From contig NC_013595.1 in NCBI RefSeq assembly GCF_000024865.1, positions 10,277,315-10,341,314 on the forward strand: a stretch of 64,000 bases of DNA, written 5' to 3'. The translations under genes were made by a program, and so were the position numbers. Below the pieces are notes generated by a model. It worked only from the letters and a program-made list of their open reading frames with translations. It had not been told where the DNA came from and searched no databases. Shown piece after piece: positions 17,407-25,322 of the stretch. Positions within the stretch are counted from its first letter, which is position 1. Each line of letters opens with the position of its first letter. The stretch comes from Streptosporangium roseum DSM 43021. Lineage in GTDB: Bacteria > Actinomycetota > Actinomycetes > Streptosporangiales > Streptosporangiaceae.

Positions 17407-17463
17407 GGCCGGAATACGAGCGAAGAGACTGTCCATGACAGTCTCTTCGCTCGTATTCCGGCC
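17407..17463. terminator. 27-bp perfect inverted repeat after argG
   Basis: Arms 17407-17433 and 17437-17463 are exact reverse complements with the loop CAT. This begins 31 bases after the argG stop. It is longer than a terminator needs and its outer part contains the GCCGGAAT element also repeated upstream of argG. Confidence 0.8.
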
Positions 17464-17519
17464 GCACCCCAAGTGAAGCGTTCCGGCTTCGACGGAGACC
17501 TCAGGGGCCGATTCCAACG

Positions 17520-17800
17520 GTCTCGCACAGCTCGCGGTGTTCTTGAAGCGCTCCCCACGGATGAATCCGGGGGATTCCAGCCATCCCAACCGTGCGGCTC
17601 TGCGCACGGTCGCGACGCTGTTGCTTGGCGGTTCACCTTCCGGCCCCGTTTACGCGGGTTTCCACGCCCCAGCCCGCGATCCCGTTCCGGGTGACGCGGG
17701 CTCCGCCCTCCCGGCGGTGAGTGACGGCCAAAGGCGCGAGCCTGGTTATCGCTCACGTGTTCGACCGCGGCTGACTGTATCCGCGCGTGGTGCGCTGCCA
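17520..17800 (-). mobile_element. Decayed TnpB-element 3' end (omega-RNA-like region)
   Basis: On the minus strand: a fragment with GATAACCAGGC (shared with the relic at 7022-7292, GATAACCAAGC), then GTGGAAACCCGCGTAAACGG, GGTGAACCGCCAAGC, a short hairpin around GTGCG..GCACGG, GAATCCCCCGGATTCATCCG and TGGGGAGCGCTTCAAG. The box order matches the distal end of TnpB elements, more diverged than the copy at 7022. No coding part of useful length remains. The call rests on remembered consensus and on the shared blocks. Confidence 0.45.
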
Positions 17801-17822
17801 CAGCCGGTTCCGGCGTTTCCTG

Positions 17823-17883
17823 ACCGCGAAGCGCATGCCGCCCCTTGCGCTCTCAACCGCGAAGCGCATGCCGCCCCTTGCGC
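17823..17883. repeat. Tandem 28-base duplication at the 3' end of the DedA gene
   Basis: The 28-base sequence beginning ACCGCGAAGCGCATGCCGCC occurs at 17823-17850 and again at 17856-17883 (33-base period). The second copy encodes the last residues (GRHALRG) of the DedA protein; the first lies beyond its stop codon. Confidence 0.8.
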
Positions 17884-18470
17884 CGTTCACCCAGCCGCAC
17901 GCCCGCGAAGACCAGCACAGCCAGCAGCACGGTGGCGATGACCGCGTTGGTGCCCATGCCGACGTAGGTCTCCACCAGCGACCAGTTCTCACCCAGGGCG
18001 TAGCCGGCCAACACGAAGATCGTGTTCCAGATGAGGCTGCCGGCCGTGGTCAGCAGCGTGAAGACCCCCAGGGGCATGCGCTCCACCCCGGCGGGAACGG
18101 AGATCAAGCTACGGAAGATCGGGATCATCCGGCCGAAGAACACCGTCTTGCGCCCGTGCTTGAGGAACCACGCTTCGGTCTTGGCGATGTCGGAGACCTT
18201 CAGCAGCGGGATCCAGGCGGCCAGGGCCAGCGTGCGCTCACGGCCGAGCAACGCGCCCACCCAGTACAGCGCCAGCGCCCCGATCACCGAACCGGCGGTC
18301 GTCCACAGCAGCACGCCGAGCAGGTCCATCTCGCCCTGGGAGGCGGCGAAGCCGGCCAGCGGCAGGATCACCTCGCTCGGGAGGGGCGGGAAGAGGTTCT
18401 CCAGCGCGATCGCGATCCCGGCCCCCGGCGCGCCGAGGGCTTCCATCAGTTCAACCAGCCATTCCGTCAT
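17853..18470 (-). CDS. DedA-family membrane protein (SNARE-associated/VTT domain)
   Basis: 205 aa. Several membrane helices; VTT/DedA hallmarks ENLFPPLPSEVILPLAGFAA near the N-terminus and FFGRMIPIFRSLISVPAGVE in the middle, including the GRxxPxxRxxxxxPAG motif. DedA proteins are thought to flip or recycle membrane lipids such as undecaprenyl phosphate and support proton-motive force. The ATG at 18470 is preferred; a TTG at 18476 is in frame. The short basic tail (RRKGRHALRG) lies inside a tandem duplication, so the C-terminus may have been altered recently. Confidence 0.92.
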   Translation of the reverse strand: MTEWLVELMEALGAPGAGIAIALENLFPPLPSEVILPLAGFAASQGEMDLLGVLLWTTAGSVIGALALYWVGALLGRERTLALAAWIPLLKVSDIAKTEAWFLKHGRKTVFFGRMIPIFRSLISVPAGVERMPLGVFTLLTTAGSLIWNTIFVLAGYALGENWSLVETYVGMGTNAVIATVLLAVLVFAGVRLGERRKGRHALRG

Positions 18471-18661
18471 GTCCAAGAGACTAGGAATGATCAGGGTATG
18501 GCCACCATGAGGCTCATGGCCGTTTCGAGGGTGCGGAAAACCTCAGCCGGTCTCAGGGGACAACGCATGCCGTTCGAGAGGCCGTCACACGCGGGAAACG
18601 ATCATCCCGCTCACGGGAAACGATCAGTGCATCCGCCTGCCTGCCGCAGGTCCAGCCACTC

Positions 18662-18880
18662 GTGAACAGCTCCGGAGCCCGCGCCGACCTGCCGCTGTTC
18701 GGCGGCAGCACCCTCGCCGGGTTCCTCGCCGAGCTCGGGCTGATCGACGAGCACCAGATCTTCGTCCGCCCCAGTACCGAGCTCGGGCTGATCGACGAGC
18801 ATCAGATCTTCGTCCGCCCCGGTGTCCACGGCCGATGGGAACCGGCCACGGAGAACGGGCCCCCGCAGGACAGGCTCTAG
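18662..18880 (+). pseudogene. Remnant of a dihydrofolate-reductase-like (RibD C-terminal) protein
   Basis: The frame reads ADLPLFGGSTLAGFLAELGL then IDEHQIFVRP, the pattern of the last third of RibD_C/dihydrofolate-reductase-family proteins (GG-x-x-L, then LIDE...PV-LG). A 48-base in-frame duplication (18731-18778 and 18779-18826) repeats ELGLIDEHQIFVRP. The N-terminal two-thirds, including the NADPH site, are missing and the tail becomes unrelated. No ribosome site is clear. It looks like a dead 3' fragment left after deletion. Confidence 0.6.
18731..18826. repeat. 48-bp tandem duplication
   Basis: Copies 18731-18778 and 18779-18826 differ at only a few bases, so the duplication is recent compared with the decay of the gene remnant around it. 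Confidence 0.8.
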
Positions 18881-20232
18881 TGGGGAGCCATGTCGACGAA
18901 GCGGCTGTAGTGGCCCTGGAAGGCCACTGTGACCGTGGCGGTGGGGCCGTTACGGTGCTTGGCCACGATCAGGTCGGCCTCGCCCGCACGGGGCGACTCA
19001 CGCTCGTACGCGTCTTCCCTGTGGAGCAGGATGACCATGTCGGCGTCCTGCTCGATGCTGCCCGATTCGCGGAGGTCGCTGACCATGGGGCGCTTGTCGG
19101 TCCGCTGCTCGGGACCACGGTTGAGCTGGGAGATCGCGATGACCGGGACCTCCAGCTCCTTGGCGAGGAGCTTGATGGCCCGGGAGATCTCGGAGACCTC
19201 GTTCTGGCGGCTCTCGGTCTTCTTCGGCGAGGACATGAGCTGCAGGTAGTCGATGATGACGAAGCGCAGGTCGTTGCGCTGCTTGAGACGGCGGCACTTG
19301 GCCCGGATCTCCATCATCGACATGTTGGGCGAGTCGTCGATGAACAGCGGCGCCTCGGCCACCTCGCCCATCCGCCGGGCCAGCTTGGCCCAGTCGTCGT
19401 CGGTCATGGTGCCCGAACGCATGTTGTGCAGCGCCACCCGAGCCTCGGCGGACAGCAGACGCATCGTGATCTCATTACGCGACATTTCCAGCGAGAACAC
19501 GACAGTGGTCATACCGTGCTTGATAGCGGCAGATCTGGCGAAATCCAGCCCCAAAGTCGACTTGCCGATGGCCGGGCGGGCGGCTACGACGATCATCTGG
19601 CCGGGGTGGAGGCCGTTGGTGAGGGAGTCGAGGTCCTGGAAGCCCGTGGGGACGCCGACCATCTGGCCGCCCCGGCCGCCGATGGCCTCCAGCTCGTCGA
19701 GGGCGCCGGGCATGATGTCGGCCAGGGGGACGTAGTCCTCGGAGGTGCGGCGCTCGGTGACCTTGTAGATCTCGGCCTGGGCGCGGTCGACGAGGTCGTC
19801 GACCTCCTCGTCCTGCCCGCCGTACCCGAAGGAGACGATGCGGGTGCCGGCCTCGATCAGCCGGCGGAGGATGGCCTGCTCGCGGACGATCCGCGCGTAG
19901 TAGCCGGCGTTGGCCGCGGTGGGCACGACGGCGGTCAGGGTGTGGAGGTAAGCGCCGCCGCCGACCCGGGCGACCTCGCCGCGCTTCTGCAGCTCGTCGA
20001 AGATGGTGACGGCGTCGGCGGGGTCGCCCCGGCCGTAGAGGTCGGTGATGATGTCGTAGATGATCTGGTGGGCCGGACGGTAGAAGTCGTCGGAGCGCAG
20101 GATCTCGACGACGTCGGCGATGGCGTCCTTGGACAGCAGCATGCCACCGAGGACGGACTGCTCCGCCTCGATGTTGTTCGGTGGGGTGCGCTCGAATCCC
20201 GGCTCGAAGACCGGTGGCTCCGCGATGCTCAC
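18877..20232 (-). CDS. dnaB: Replicative DNA helicase DnaB
   Basis: 451 aa hexameric 5'-3' helicase that unwinds the fork. N-terminal DnaB domain (~18-125; NNIEAEQSVLGGMLLSKDAI), linker, then the RecA-like core with Walker A ARPAIGKST (218-226), Walker B FVIIDYLQLM, and the late blocks ISQLNRGPEQR and DLRESGSIEQDADMV. No intein interrupts it. GTG start at 20232. Two exact DnaA boxes lie 110-175 bases upstream, suggesting coordination with initiation. In actinobacteria dnaB usually follows the rplI cluster; here a transporter segment of about 5 kb lies between. Confidence 0.97.
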   Translation of the reverse strand: MSIAEPPVFEPGFERTPPNNIEAEQSVLGGMLLSKDAIADVVEILRSDDFYRPAHQIIYDIITDLYGRGDPADAVTIFDELQKRGEVARVGGGAYLHTLTAVVPTAANAGYYARIVREQAILRRLIEAGTRIVSFGYGGQDEEVDDLVDRAQAEIYKVTERRTSEDYVPLADIMPGALDELEAIGGRGGQMVGVPTGFQDLDSLTNGLHPGQMIVVAARPAIGKSTLGLDFARSAAIKHGMTTVVFSLEMSRNEITMRLLSAEARVALHNMRSGTMTDDDWAKLARRMGEVAEAPLFIDDSPNMSMMEIRAKCRRLKQRNDLRFVIIDYLQLMSSPKKTESRQNEVSEISRAIKLLAKELEVPVIAISQLNRGPEQRTDKRPMVSDLRESGSIEQDADMVILLHREDAYERESPRAGEADLIVAKHRNGPTATVTVAFQGHYSRFVDMAPH

Positions 20233-20341
20233 CGCACACCCCCTCTTTCGAACACAGTTACGCTATCCCCATTTTTAGCCGCCCAGTCTGACAGTTTCCT
20301 CGCTCCCCGGACCAAGTGGCAACGCGACCTGTAGACAGGGG

Positions 20342-20350
20342 TGTGGATAA
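20342..20350 (-). promoter_or_regulatory. DnaA box (TTATCCACA on the minus strand)
   Basis: Exact match to the 9-base bacterial DnaA box, 110 bases upstream of the dnaB start. Confidence 0.65.
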
Positions 20351-20396
20351 GGTGGCCAGTTCTTCCCCAGGGGCGGGGGCAGCCTGGGGACAGTTC

Positions 20397-20405
20397 TGTG
20401 GATAA
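20397..20405 (-). promoter_or_regulatory. DnaA box (TTATCCACA on the minus strand)
   Basis: Second exact DnaA box upstream of dnaB, same orientation as the first, 55 bases from it. Confidence 0.65.
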
Positions 20406-20550
20406 CTCTTTTCTGTAGGCCCACAGGGCCGCCTGACCAGCAAAAACGTCATCCACTGCCTGTGGAGGAAAGAAAGTTGGGACGACACGCCGAGACTATG
20501 CTCACATGGCATGTCCCGTCCCGTTGATCCCTAGGGGAGCCGACCCACAG

Positions 20551-20581
20551 GTAAGAGGCACAATAGATGGGTGCCTCTTAC
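20551..20581 (+). promoter_or_regulatory. 11-bp inverted repeat spanning the MATE gene start
   Basis: GTAAGAGGCAC (20551-20561) and GTGCCTCTTAC (20571-20581) are exact reverse complements with a 9-base spacer; the right arm begins at the GTG start codon. It could be an operator over the promoter or an mRNA hairpin that hides the start codon. Confidence 0.5.
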
Positions 20582-21881
20582 CCCCAGAGCCGGCCGCGAA
20601 CATGACAGGCAGATCCTCCGGCTGGCCGTACCGGCCTTCGGAGCACTGGTCGCCGAGCCGCTGTTCCTGCTGACGGACTCCGTCATCGTCAGCCACCTGC
20701 CCGCCCCCGCGCTCGGCGCGCTGGGGGTGGCGAGCACCGTGCTGAGTGTCCTGGTGGGATTGTGCGTGTTCCTGGCCTACGGCACGACGGCGGCGGTGGC
20801 CCGGCAGATCGGCGCGGGCAACACCCGGCGGGCGATGCGGCAGGGGGTGGACGGCCTCTGGCTGGCCGCCGGGGTCGGCCTGGCGATCATCGCGGTGGTG
20901 TGGCCGCTCGCGCCCTCGCTCGTCCACCTGATCGGCGCCGAGGGCGAGCTCGCCCGGCAGGCGGTGACCTACCTGCGGATCAGCCTGCTGGGCGTCCCGG
21001 CCATGCTGCTCGTCCTGGCCGGGACCGGCGTGCTGCGCGGCATGCAGGACACCGCGACCCCGCTGCTGGTGTCCGTCGGCTCCTTCGCGCTCAACGCGGT
21101 GCTCAACCTGGTGTTCGTCCTGGGCATGGGCTGGGGTGTCGCGGGCTCGGCCTGGGGCACGGTGCTGGCCCAGTCGCTCGCCGCCGCGGTCTATCTCGTC
21201 CTGGTCTTCGGGCGGCACAGAGCGCCGCTCAGGCCGGATCTGGCGGGCATCAGGGCCGCGGGCTCCGCCGGGGTCGCCCTGGTCATCCGTACGGCGTGCA
21301 TGCAGGTGGTGATGACCATCGCGGCGACCGTGGCCACCCGCATGGGGGACGACCAGATCGAGGCGCACACGGTCGCCGTCAGGATCTGGACCCTGCTGGC
21401 CTTCGCCCTGGACGCGATCGCCATCGCCGGGCAGGCCATCACCGGCCGCACCCTGGGCGCGGGTGACGTCGCCGGGACCCGGACGGCGACCTGGCGGATG
21501 GTCATGTGGGGGATCGGCTCGGGCGTGGTGCTGGGGCTCGCCGTGGTCGTGGCCAGGCCGTTCGTGCCCGGTCTGTTCGACGCCGGTCCGGCGATGGCCG
21601 GGGAGCTGCTCGACCTGATGTGGGTGATCGCGGCCCTGCAGCCGATCGCCGGGGTGGTCTTCGTCCTGGACGGGGTGCTGATCGGCGCCGGCGACCAGCG
21701 CTATCTCGCCTGGGCGAGCATGTGGACGACGCTCGCCTACCTGCCCGCCGCGCTGCTGGTGGTCCTCGCCGGCGGCGGCCTGACCGCGCTCTGGCTGGCG
21801 CTGGGGGTGTGGATGACGGCCCGGCTGGTCACTCTGGGAACGCGCGCGTACGGCAGGGCGTGGTTGGTGATCGGTGCGTGA
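20571..21881 (+). CDS. MATE-family efflux transporter (DinF-like)
   Basis: 436 aa with about twelve membrane helices. MATE hallmarks: a first half beginning RQILRLAVPAFGALVAEPLF, LTDSVIVSHLP, and TVLSVLVGLCVFLAYGTT, and a repeated second half (AHTVAVRIWTLLAFALDAIA; AGQAITGRTLGAGD). DinF-type MATE proteins export drugs or lipids using sodium or proton gradients. The GTG start lies at the edge of an 11-base inverted repeat and has no ribosome site. It diverges from dnaB across a region with DnaA boxes. Confidence 0.92.
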   Translation: MPLTPRAGREHDRQILRLAVPAFGALVAEPLFLLTDSVIVSHLPAPALGALGVASTVLSVLVGLCVFLAYGTTAAVARQIGAGNTRRAMRQGVDGLWLAAGVGLAIIAVVWPLAPSLVHLIGAEGELARQAVTYLRISLLGVPAMLLVLAGTGVLRGMQDTATPLLVSVGSFALNAVLNLVFVLGMGWGVAGSAWGTVLAQSLAAAVYLVLVFGRHRAPLRPDLAGIRAAGSAGVALVIRTACMQVVMTIAATVATRMGDDQIEAHTVAVRIWTLLAFALDAIAIAGQAITGRTLGAGDVAGTRTATWRMVMWGIGSGVVLGLAVVVARPFVPGLFDAGPAMAGELLDLMWVIAALQPIAGVVFVLDGVLIGAGDQRYLAWASMWTTLAYLPAALLVVLAGGGLTALWLALGVWMTARLVTLGTRAYGRAWLVIGA

Positions 21882-21992
21882 TCTGGCGGTGTCCACCACG
21901 TGATCGGCTACCTCTTGTACGACGCAACCCCCTGCGGCACTGTGAACACGTCCGCTATGAAGGTGTTCCACCCATGATGATTGGGTTGCGCC

Positions 21993-23525
21993 GTGCCCGA
22001 AGGTACATCCTTATCGATCTTACGCCGCCTGCCGCCCACCGAGGTCACGAACCGATGGACCGGCGCGCGCCACGGTCTCCCCAAGGCCTACGGCCGTACG
22101 GACCTCGTCGTCCTGGGCGTCGGTGTCATGATCGGTGCGGGCATCTTCAGCGTCGCCGGCCGGCAGGCGGCCACCATGGCCGGCCCCGGCGTGATCCTCT
22201 CCTTCATGATCGCCGGTATCACCAGCCTGCTCGTGGCCTTCTGCTTCGCCGAGCTGTCGTCGGCCATGCCGACCTCGGGCAGCGCCTACACCTTCACCTA
22301 CGTCATCTTCGGTGAGGTGTGGGCCTGGCTCGTCGGCTGGGCGCTGGTGATGGAGCTGCTGCTCGCCACCGCGGTGGTGGCCCGCGCCTGGTCCCTCTAC
22401 GCCGCCCAGATGCTCGCCGACCTCGGCGTGCGCCTCCCGGACCTCCTGGCGAAGATCACCGGCCAGGCCGAGGGGTTCGACCTGTTCGCGCTGTTCATCC
22501 TGGTGGTGCTGACGGCCGTGGTGGCGCTGGGCGCCCGGGTCGGCCTGCGCACCCTGTGGATCATCGTGGTCGCCAAGCTGCTGGCCGTCGGCGCGGTCAT
22601 CGTGGTCGGCGCCGCCCACTTCGACCAGCGGAACCTCTCCACCATCCCCGTCCCGGCGGTCCCCGCCGGGCCGGCCGACGACACCCTGAACTCCCCGCTG
22701 CTCGGCGTCCTGTTCGGCCAGACGGGCGCGTTCGGCTGGTTCGGCATCTTCGCCGCCTCGGCGGTCATCGCCTTCGCCTACATCGGGTTCGACATCGTGG
22801 CCACCGCGGCCGAGGAGGCCGAGGACGCCCCCCGGTCGATCCCGAAGGGCATCATCCGCAGCCTGGTGATCACCACGATCATCTACATCGCGGTCGCGCT
22901 GGTGATGGTCGGCATGACCCCCTACGACAAGATGAGCTCCAAGGCTCCGCTCGCCAACGCCTTCCGCCAGGCGGAGGAGGGCTTCATGGCGCACATCATC
23001 AACATCGGCGCGGTCCTCGGCCTCACCACGGTCGTCCTGGTGCTGCTCGTCGGCCTGACCCGGGTGATGTTCGCCATGGCCCGGGACGGGCTGTTCCCCC
23101 GCTCGCTGGCCAGGATCAACCGGAGCTACCACAGCCCGACCAGGGTCACCCTGCTCATCGGCGGGGTGGCGATCCTGCTGGCCGAGTTCGTACCGGTGCT
23201 GACGCTCGAACCGCTGGTCGTGATCGGCACCCTGTTCGTCTTCATCGCCGTGGCCGCCGGGGTGATCAGGATGCGGCGGACGATGCCGGACCTGCCCCGC
23301 GGCTTCCGGGTCCCGCTCTCCCCCGGCGTGCCGATCGCCTCGATCCTCGCCTGCCTGTGGCTGCTGGTGAACCTGCAGGTCATCACCTGGCTGTACTTCG
23401 CCGCCTGGATGGCCCTCGGCATGCTGGTCTACCTGCTGTACGGCAGGCGCAACAGCGTGCTCGCCGGAGTCCGGCCGGCGGCCGCCCCCCTCGGCGCCGA
23501 GACCCGCGGCCGGCACCGCCGCTGA
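21993..23525 (+). CDS. Amino-acid permease (APC superfamily)
   Basis: 510 aa, about twelve membrane helices. The APC/CAT signature is clear: GVGVMIGAGIFSVAGRQAAT, AGPGVILSFMIAGITSLLVA, FAELSSAMPTSGSAYTFTYV, and AYIGFDIVATAAEEAEDAPR in helix 6. Relatives import cationic or neutral amino acids by proton symport. The start is uncertain: GTG 21993 or TTG 21981, neither with a good ribosome site. It ends 4 bases from the stop of the convergent ABC ATPase gene. Confidence 0.92.
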   Translation: MPEGTSLSILRRLPPTEVTNRWTGARHGLPKAYGRTDLVVLGVGVMIGAGIFSVAGRQAATMAGPGVILSFMIAGITSLLVAFCFAELSSAMPTSGSAYTFTYVIFGEVWAWLVGWALVMELLLATAVVARAWSLYAAQMLADLGVRLPDLLAKITGQAEGFDLFALFILVVLTAVVALGARVGLRTLWIIVVAKLLAVGAVIVVGAAHFDQRNLSTIPVPAVPAGPADDTLNSPLLGVLFGQTGAFGWFGIFAASAVIAFAYIGFDIVATAAEEAEDAPRSIPKGIIRSLVITTIIYIAVALVMVGMTPYDKMSSKAPLANAFRQAEEGFMAHIINIGAVLGLTTVVLVLLVGLTRVMFAMARDGLFPRSLARINRSYHSPTRVTLLIGGVAILLAEFVPVLTLEPLVVIGTLFVFIAVAAGVIRMRRTMPDLPRGFRVPLSPGVPIASILACLWLLVNLQVITWLYFAAWMALGMLVYLLYGRRNSVLAGVRPAAAPLGAETRGRHRR

Positions 23526-23529
23526 GACC

Positions 23530-24273
23530 CTACAGCCGCCGGCTGTCGAGCACGCTCCGCAGGAACTCCCGGGTCCGGGGCTCCCGGGGATCGGTGAAGA
23601 TCTGCTCGGGGGTGCCGCGTTCCAGGAGCACTCCGCCGTCCAGGAAGCAGACGGTGTCGGCGATCTCCCGGCAGAAGCCCATCTCGTGGGTGGTCAGGAT
23701 CATGGTCATCCCGCCCGCCTTGAGCTCCCGGATGATCTCAAGCACCTCCTTGACCAGGGCCGGGTCCAGCGCCGAGGTGACCTCGTCCAGCAGCATCAGG
23801 CTGGGCCGGGTGGCGAGGGCCCGGATGATGGCGACGCGCTGCTGCTGACCGCCGGAGAGCCGGTCGGGGTAGGCCCCGGCCTTGTCCGCCAGGCCGAACC
23901 TGGCCAGCAGCTCGCGGGCCTCCTTCTCGGCCTGTCCGCGGCCGACCCTGTGCACCTTGCGCGGGGCCAGCGTGATGTTGTCCAGCACGGTCATGTGCGG
24001 GAAGAGGTTGAAGGCCTGGAACACGATGCCCATGCGCCTGCGCGCCTCGTCGGCGTCGACCCGGACGTCGGTGATCTCGTCGCCGTCCAGGTAGATCACA
24101 CCGTCGTCCACGGTCTCCAGCAGGTTCACGCAGCGCAGCAGCGTGGACTTGCCCGAGCCGGAGGCGCCGATCAGGCAGACCACCTCGTGCGCCTCGACCG
24201 ACAGGTCGACACCGCGCAGCACGCTGTGGCCGTGGTAGTTCTTCCAGACGCCCTCGATGGTCAGCAGGCTCAT
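23530..24273 (-). CDS. Polar amino-acid ABC importer, ATP-binding subunit (GlnQ-like)
   Basis: 247 aa. Walker A GASGSGKSTLLRCVN (~35-49), Q-loop IVFQAFNLFPHM, signature LSGGQQQRVAIIRAL, Walker B LMLLDEVTSALDP and H-loop LTTHEMGF: the full GlnQ/HisP pattern. It powers uptake by the permease (24383-25231) and lipoprotein (25323-26183) encoded upstream on the same strand; the three form one operon in the order binding protein, permease, ATPase. ATG 24273 is the start. Confidence 0.95.
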   Translation of the reverse strand: MSLLTIEGVWKNYHGHSVLRGVDLSVEAHEVVCLIGASGSGKSTLLRCVNLLETVDDGVIYLDGDEITDVRVDADEARRRMGIVFQAFNLFPHMTVLDNITLAPRKVHRVGRGQAEKEARELLARFGLADKAGAYPDRLSGGQQQRVAIIRALATRPSLMLLDEVTSALDPALVKEVLEIIRELKAGGMTMILTTHEMGFCREIADTVCFLDGGVLLERGTPEQIFTDPREPRTREFLRSVLDSRRL

Positions 24274-24382
24274 GGGTTCTCCTCGACTGGCGGCTCGCCG
24301 GGCCGTGAACCGGGGCCGTCGTGCCCGCCGGGCCGCGCGCCGTACCCACCGCCGTACCCGCCGGCCCGTCCGGCGCGCGCGC

Positions 24383-25231
24383 TCACTGGCCCCGCCGCCG
24401 CTGCGAGCGGGCCGCCAGGTAGTCGGTGAAGCGGGCCATGGGGATGGTGAGCAGGATGAACAGCAGCGCCGCCGCCAGATAGGGCGTGTAGTTGAAGGTG
24501 CTGGCGGCGTGGATCTGCGCCTGGCGCAGGGCCTCCAGCGGGCCGATCGTGGCGACCAGCGCGGTGTCCTTCTGCAGCGAGACGAAGTCGTTGAGCAGCG
24601 GCGGCACCACCCGGCGCGCGGCCTGCGGCACCACCACGTACCGCATGGTCCTGCCGTGGCTCAGCCCGAGGGAGCGGGCCGCGGCCCACTGGCTCGGATG
24701 CACCGAGTCGATGCCCGCCCGGAACACCTCCGCCACGTAGGCCCCGTAGGACAGGGTGAGCGCGATGACGCCCAGCGTCGCCAGATCCGTCGGCATGCCC
24801 TGCAGGCCGAGCGCGGGCAGGCCGAAGCCGACGAGGTAGATGACCAGGATCGTGGGCACGCCGCGGAAGACATCGGTGTAGGCCACCGCGAGGGCACGCA
24901 GCGGGAAGAACACCGGTGCCTTGAGGTTGCGCGCCAGCGCGACCAGCAGGCCCACGATCAGGATCAGCGGCTCGGCGATCAGGAAGATCTTGATGTTCAG
25001 CAGGAAGCCGCTCAGAACGTCCGGCAGCGCCTTCACGAACTGCTCGGGGTTGAAGAACGTCTCCTGGACCCGGGGCCAGCCGGGCGAGTTGGTGAAGAGC
25101 CAGACGAGCAGGACGATCAGCAGGATCGTCGAGGCGGTCGCGATCGAACTCGACCGGATCGACCTCTGCCTTCGGAGTCGCTCCCGCTCCGCCTGCCGCT
25201 CGCTCTTCACCCAGGCCGCGTGGGCCGTCAC
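24383..25231 (-). CDS. Polar amino-acid ABC importer, permease subunit
   Basis: 282 aa. An N-terminal basic stretch and a first helix (ATASTILLIVLLVWLFT), then the HisM-type permease domain with the EAA loop ARSLGLSHGRTMRYVVVPQA and RVVPPLLNDF. It begins with GTG at 25231 and has GGAG upstream. A gap of 109 bases with low-complexity proline codons separates it from the ATPase gene. Works with the lipoprotein and ATPase of the same operon. Confidence 0.94.
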   Translation of the reverse strand: MTAHAAWVKSERQAERERLRRQRSIRSSSIATASTILLIVLLVWLFTNSPGWPRVQETFFNPEQFVKALPDVLSGFLLNIKIFLIAEPLILIVGLLVALARNLKAPVFFPLRALAVAYTDVFRGVPTILVIYLVGFGLPALGLQGMPTDLATLGVIALTLSYGAYVAEVFRAGIDSVHPSQWAAARSLGLSHGRTMRYVVVPQAARRVVPPLLNDFVSLQKDTALVATIGPLEALRQAQIHAASTFNYTPYLAAALLFILLTIPMARFTDYLAARSQRRRGQ

Positions 25232-25322
25232 GCGATCACCGTTCTCCGCCGGGTGACGGCGTCCCGTCCGTGGAACGCCGCCCGCGCCGGGGACATGCCG
25301 GTGGCCGGTGCGCCCGTCCCGG

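Larger units (their letters stand above)
20233..20570. promoter_or_regulatory. Divergent intergenic region of dnaB with two DnaA boxes
   Basis: 338 bases without a gene, shared by dnaB (left) and the MATE gene (right). It holds two exact copies of the DnaA box TGTGGATAA at 20342-20350 and 20397-20405, in the same orientation and 55 bases apart, plus related CTGTGGAGG and CCTGTAGACAGG sequences. The region is less GC-rich than its surroundings. Confidence 0.65.
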
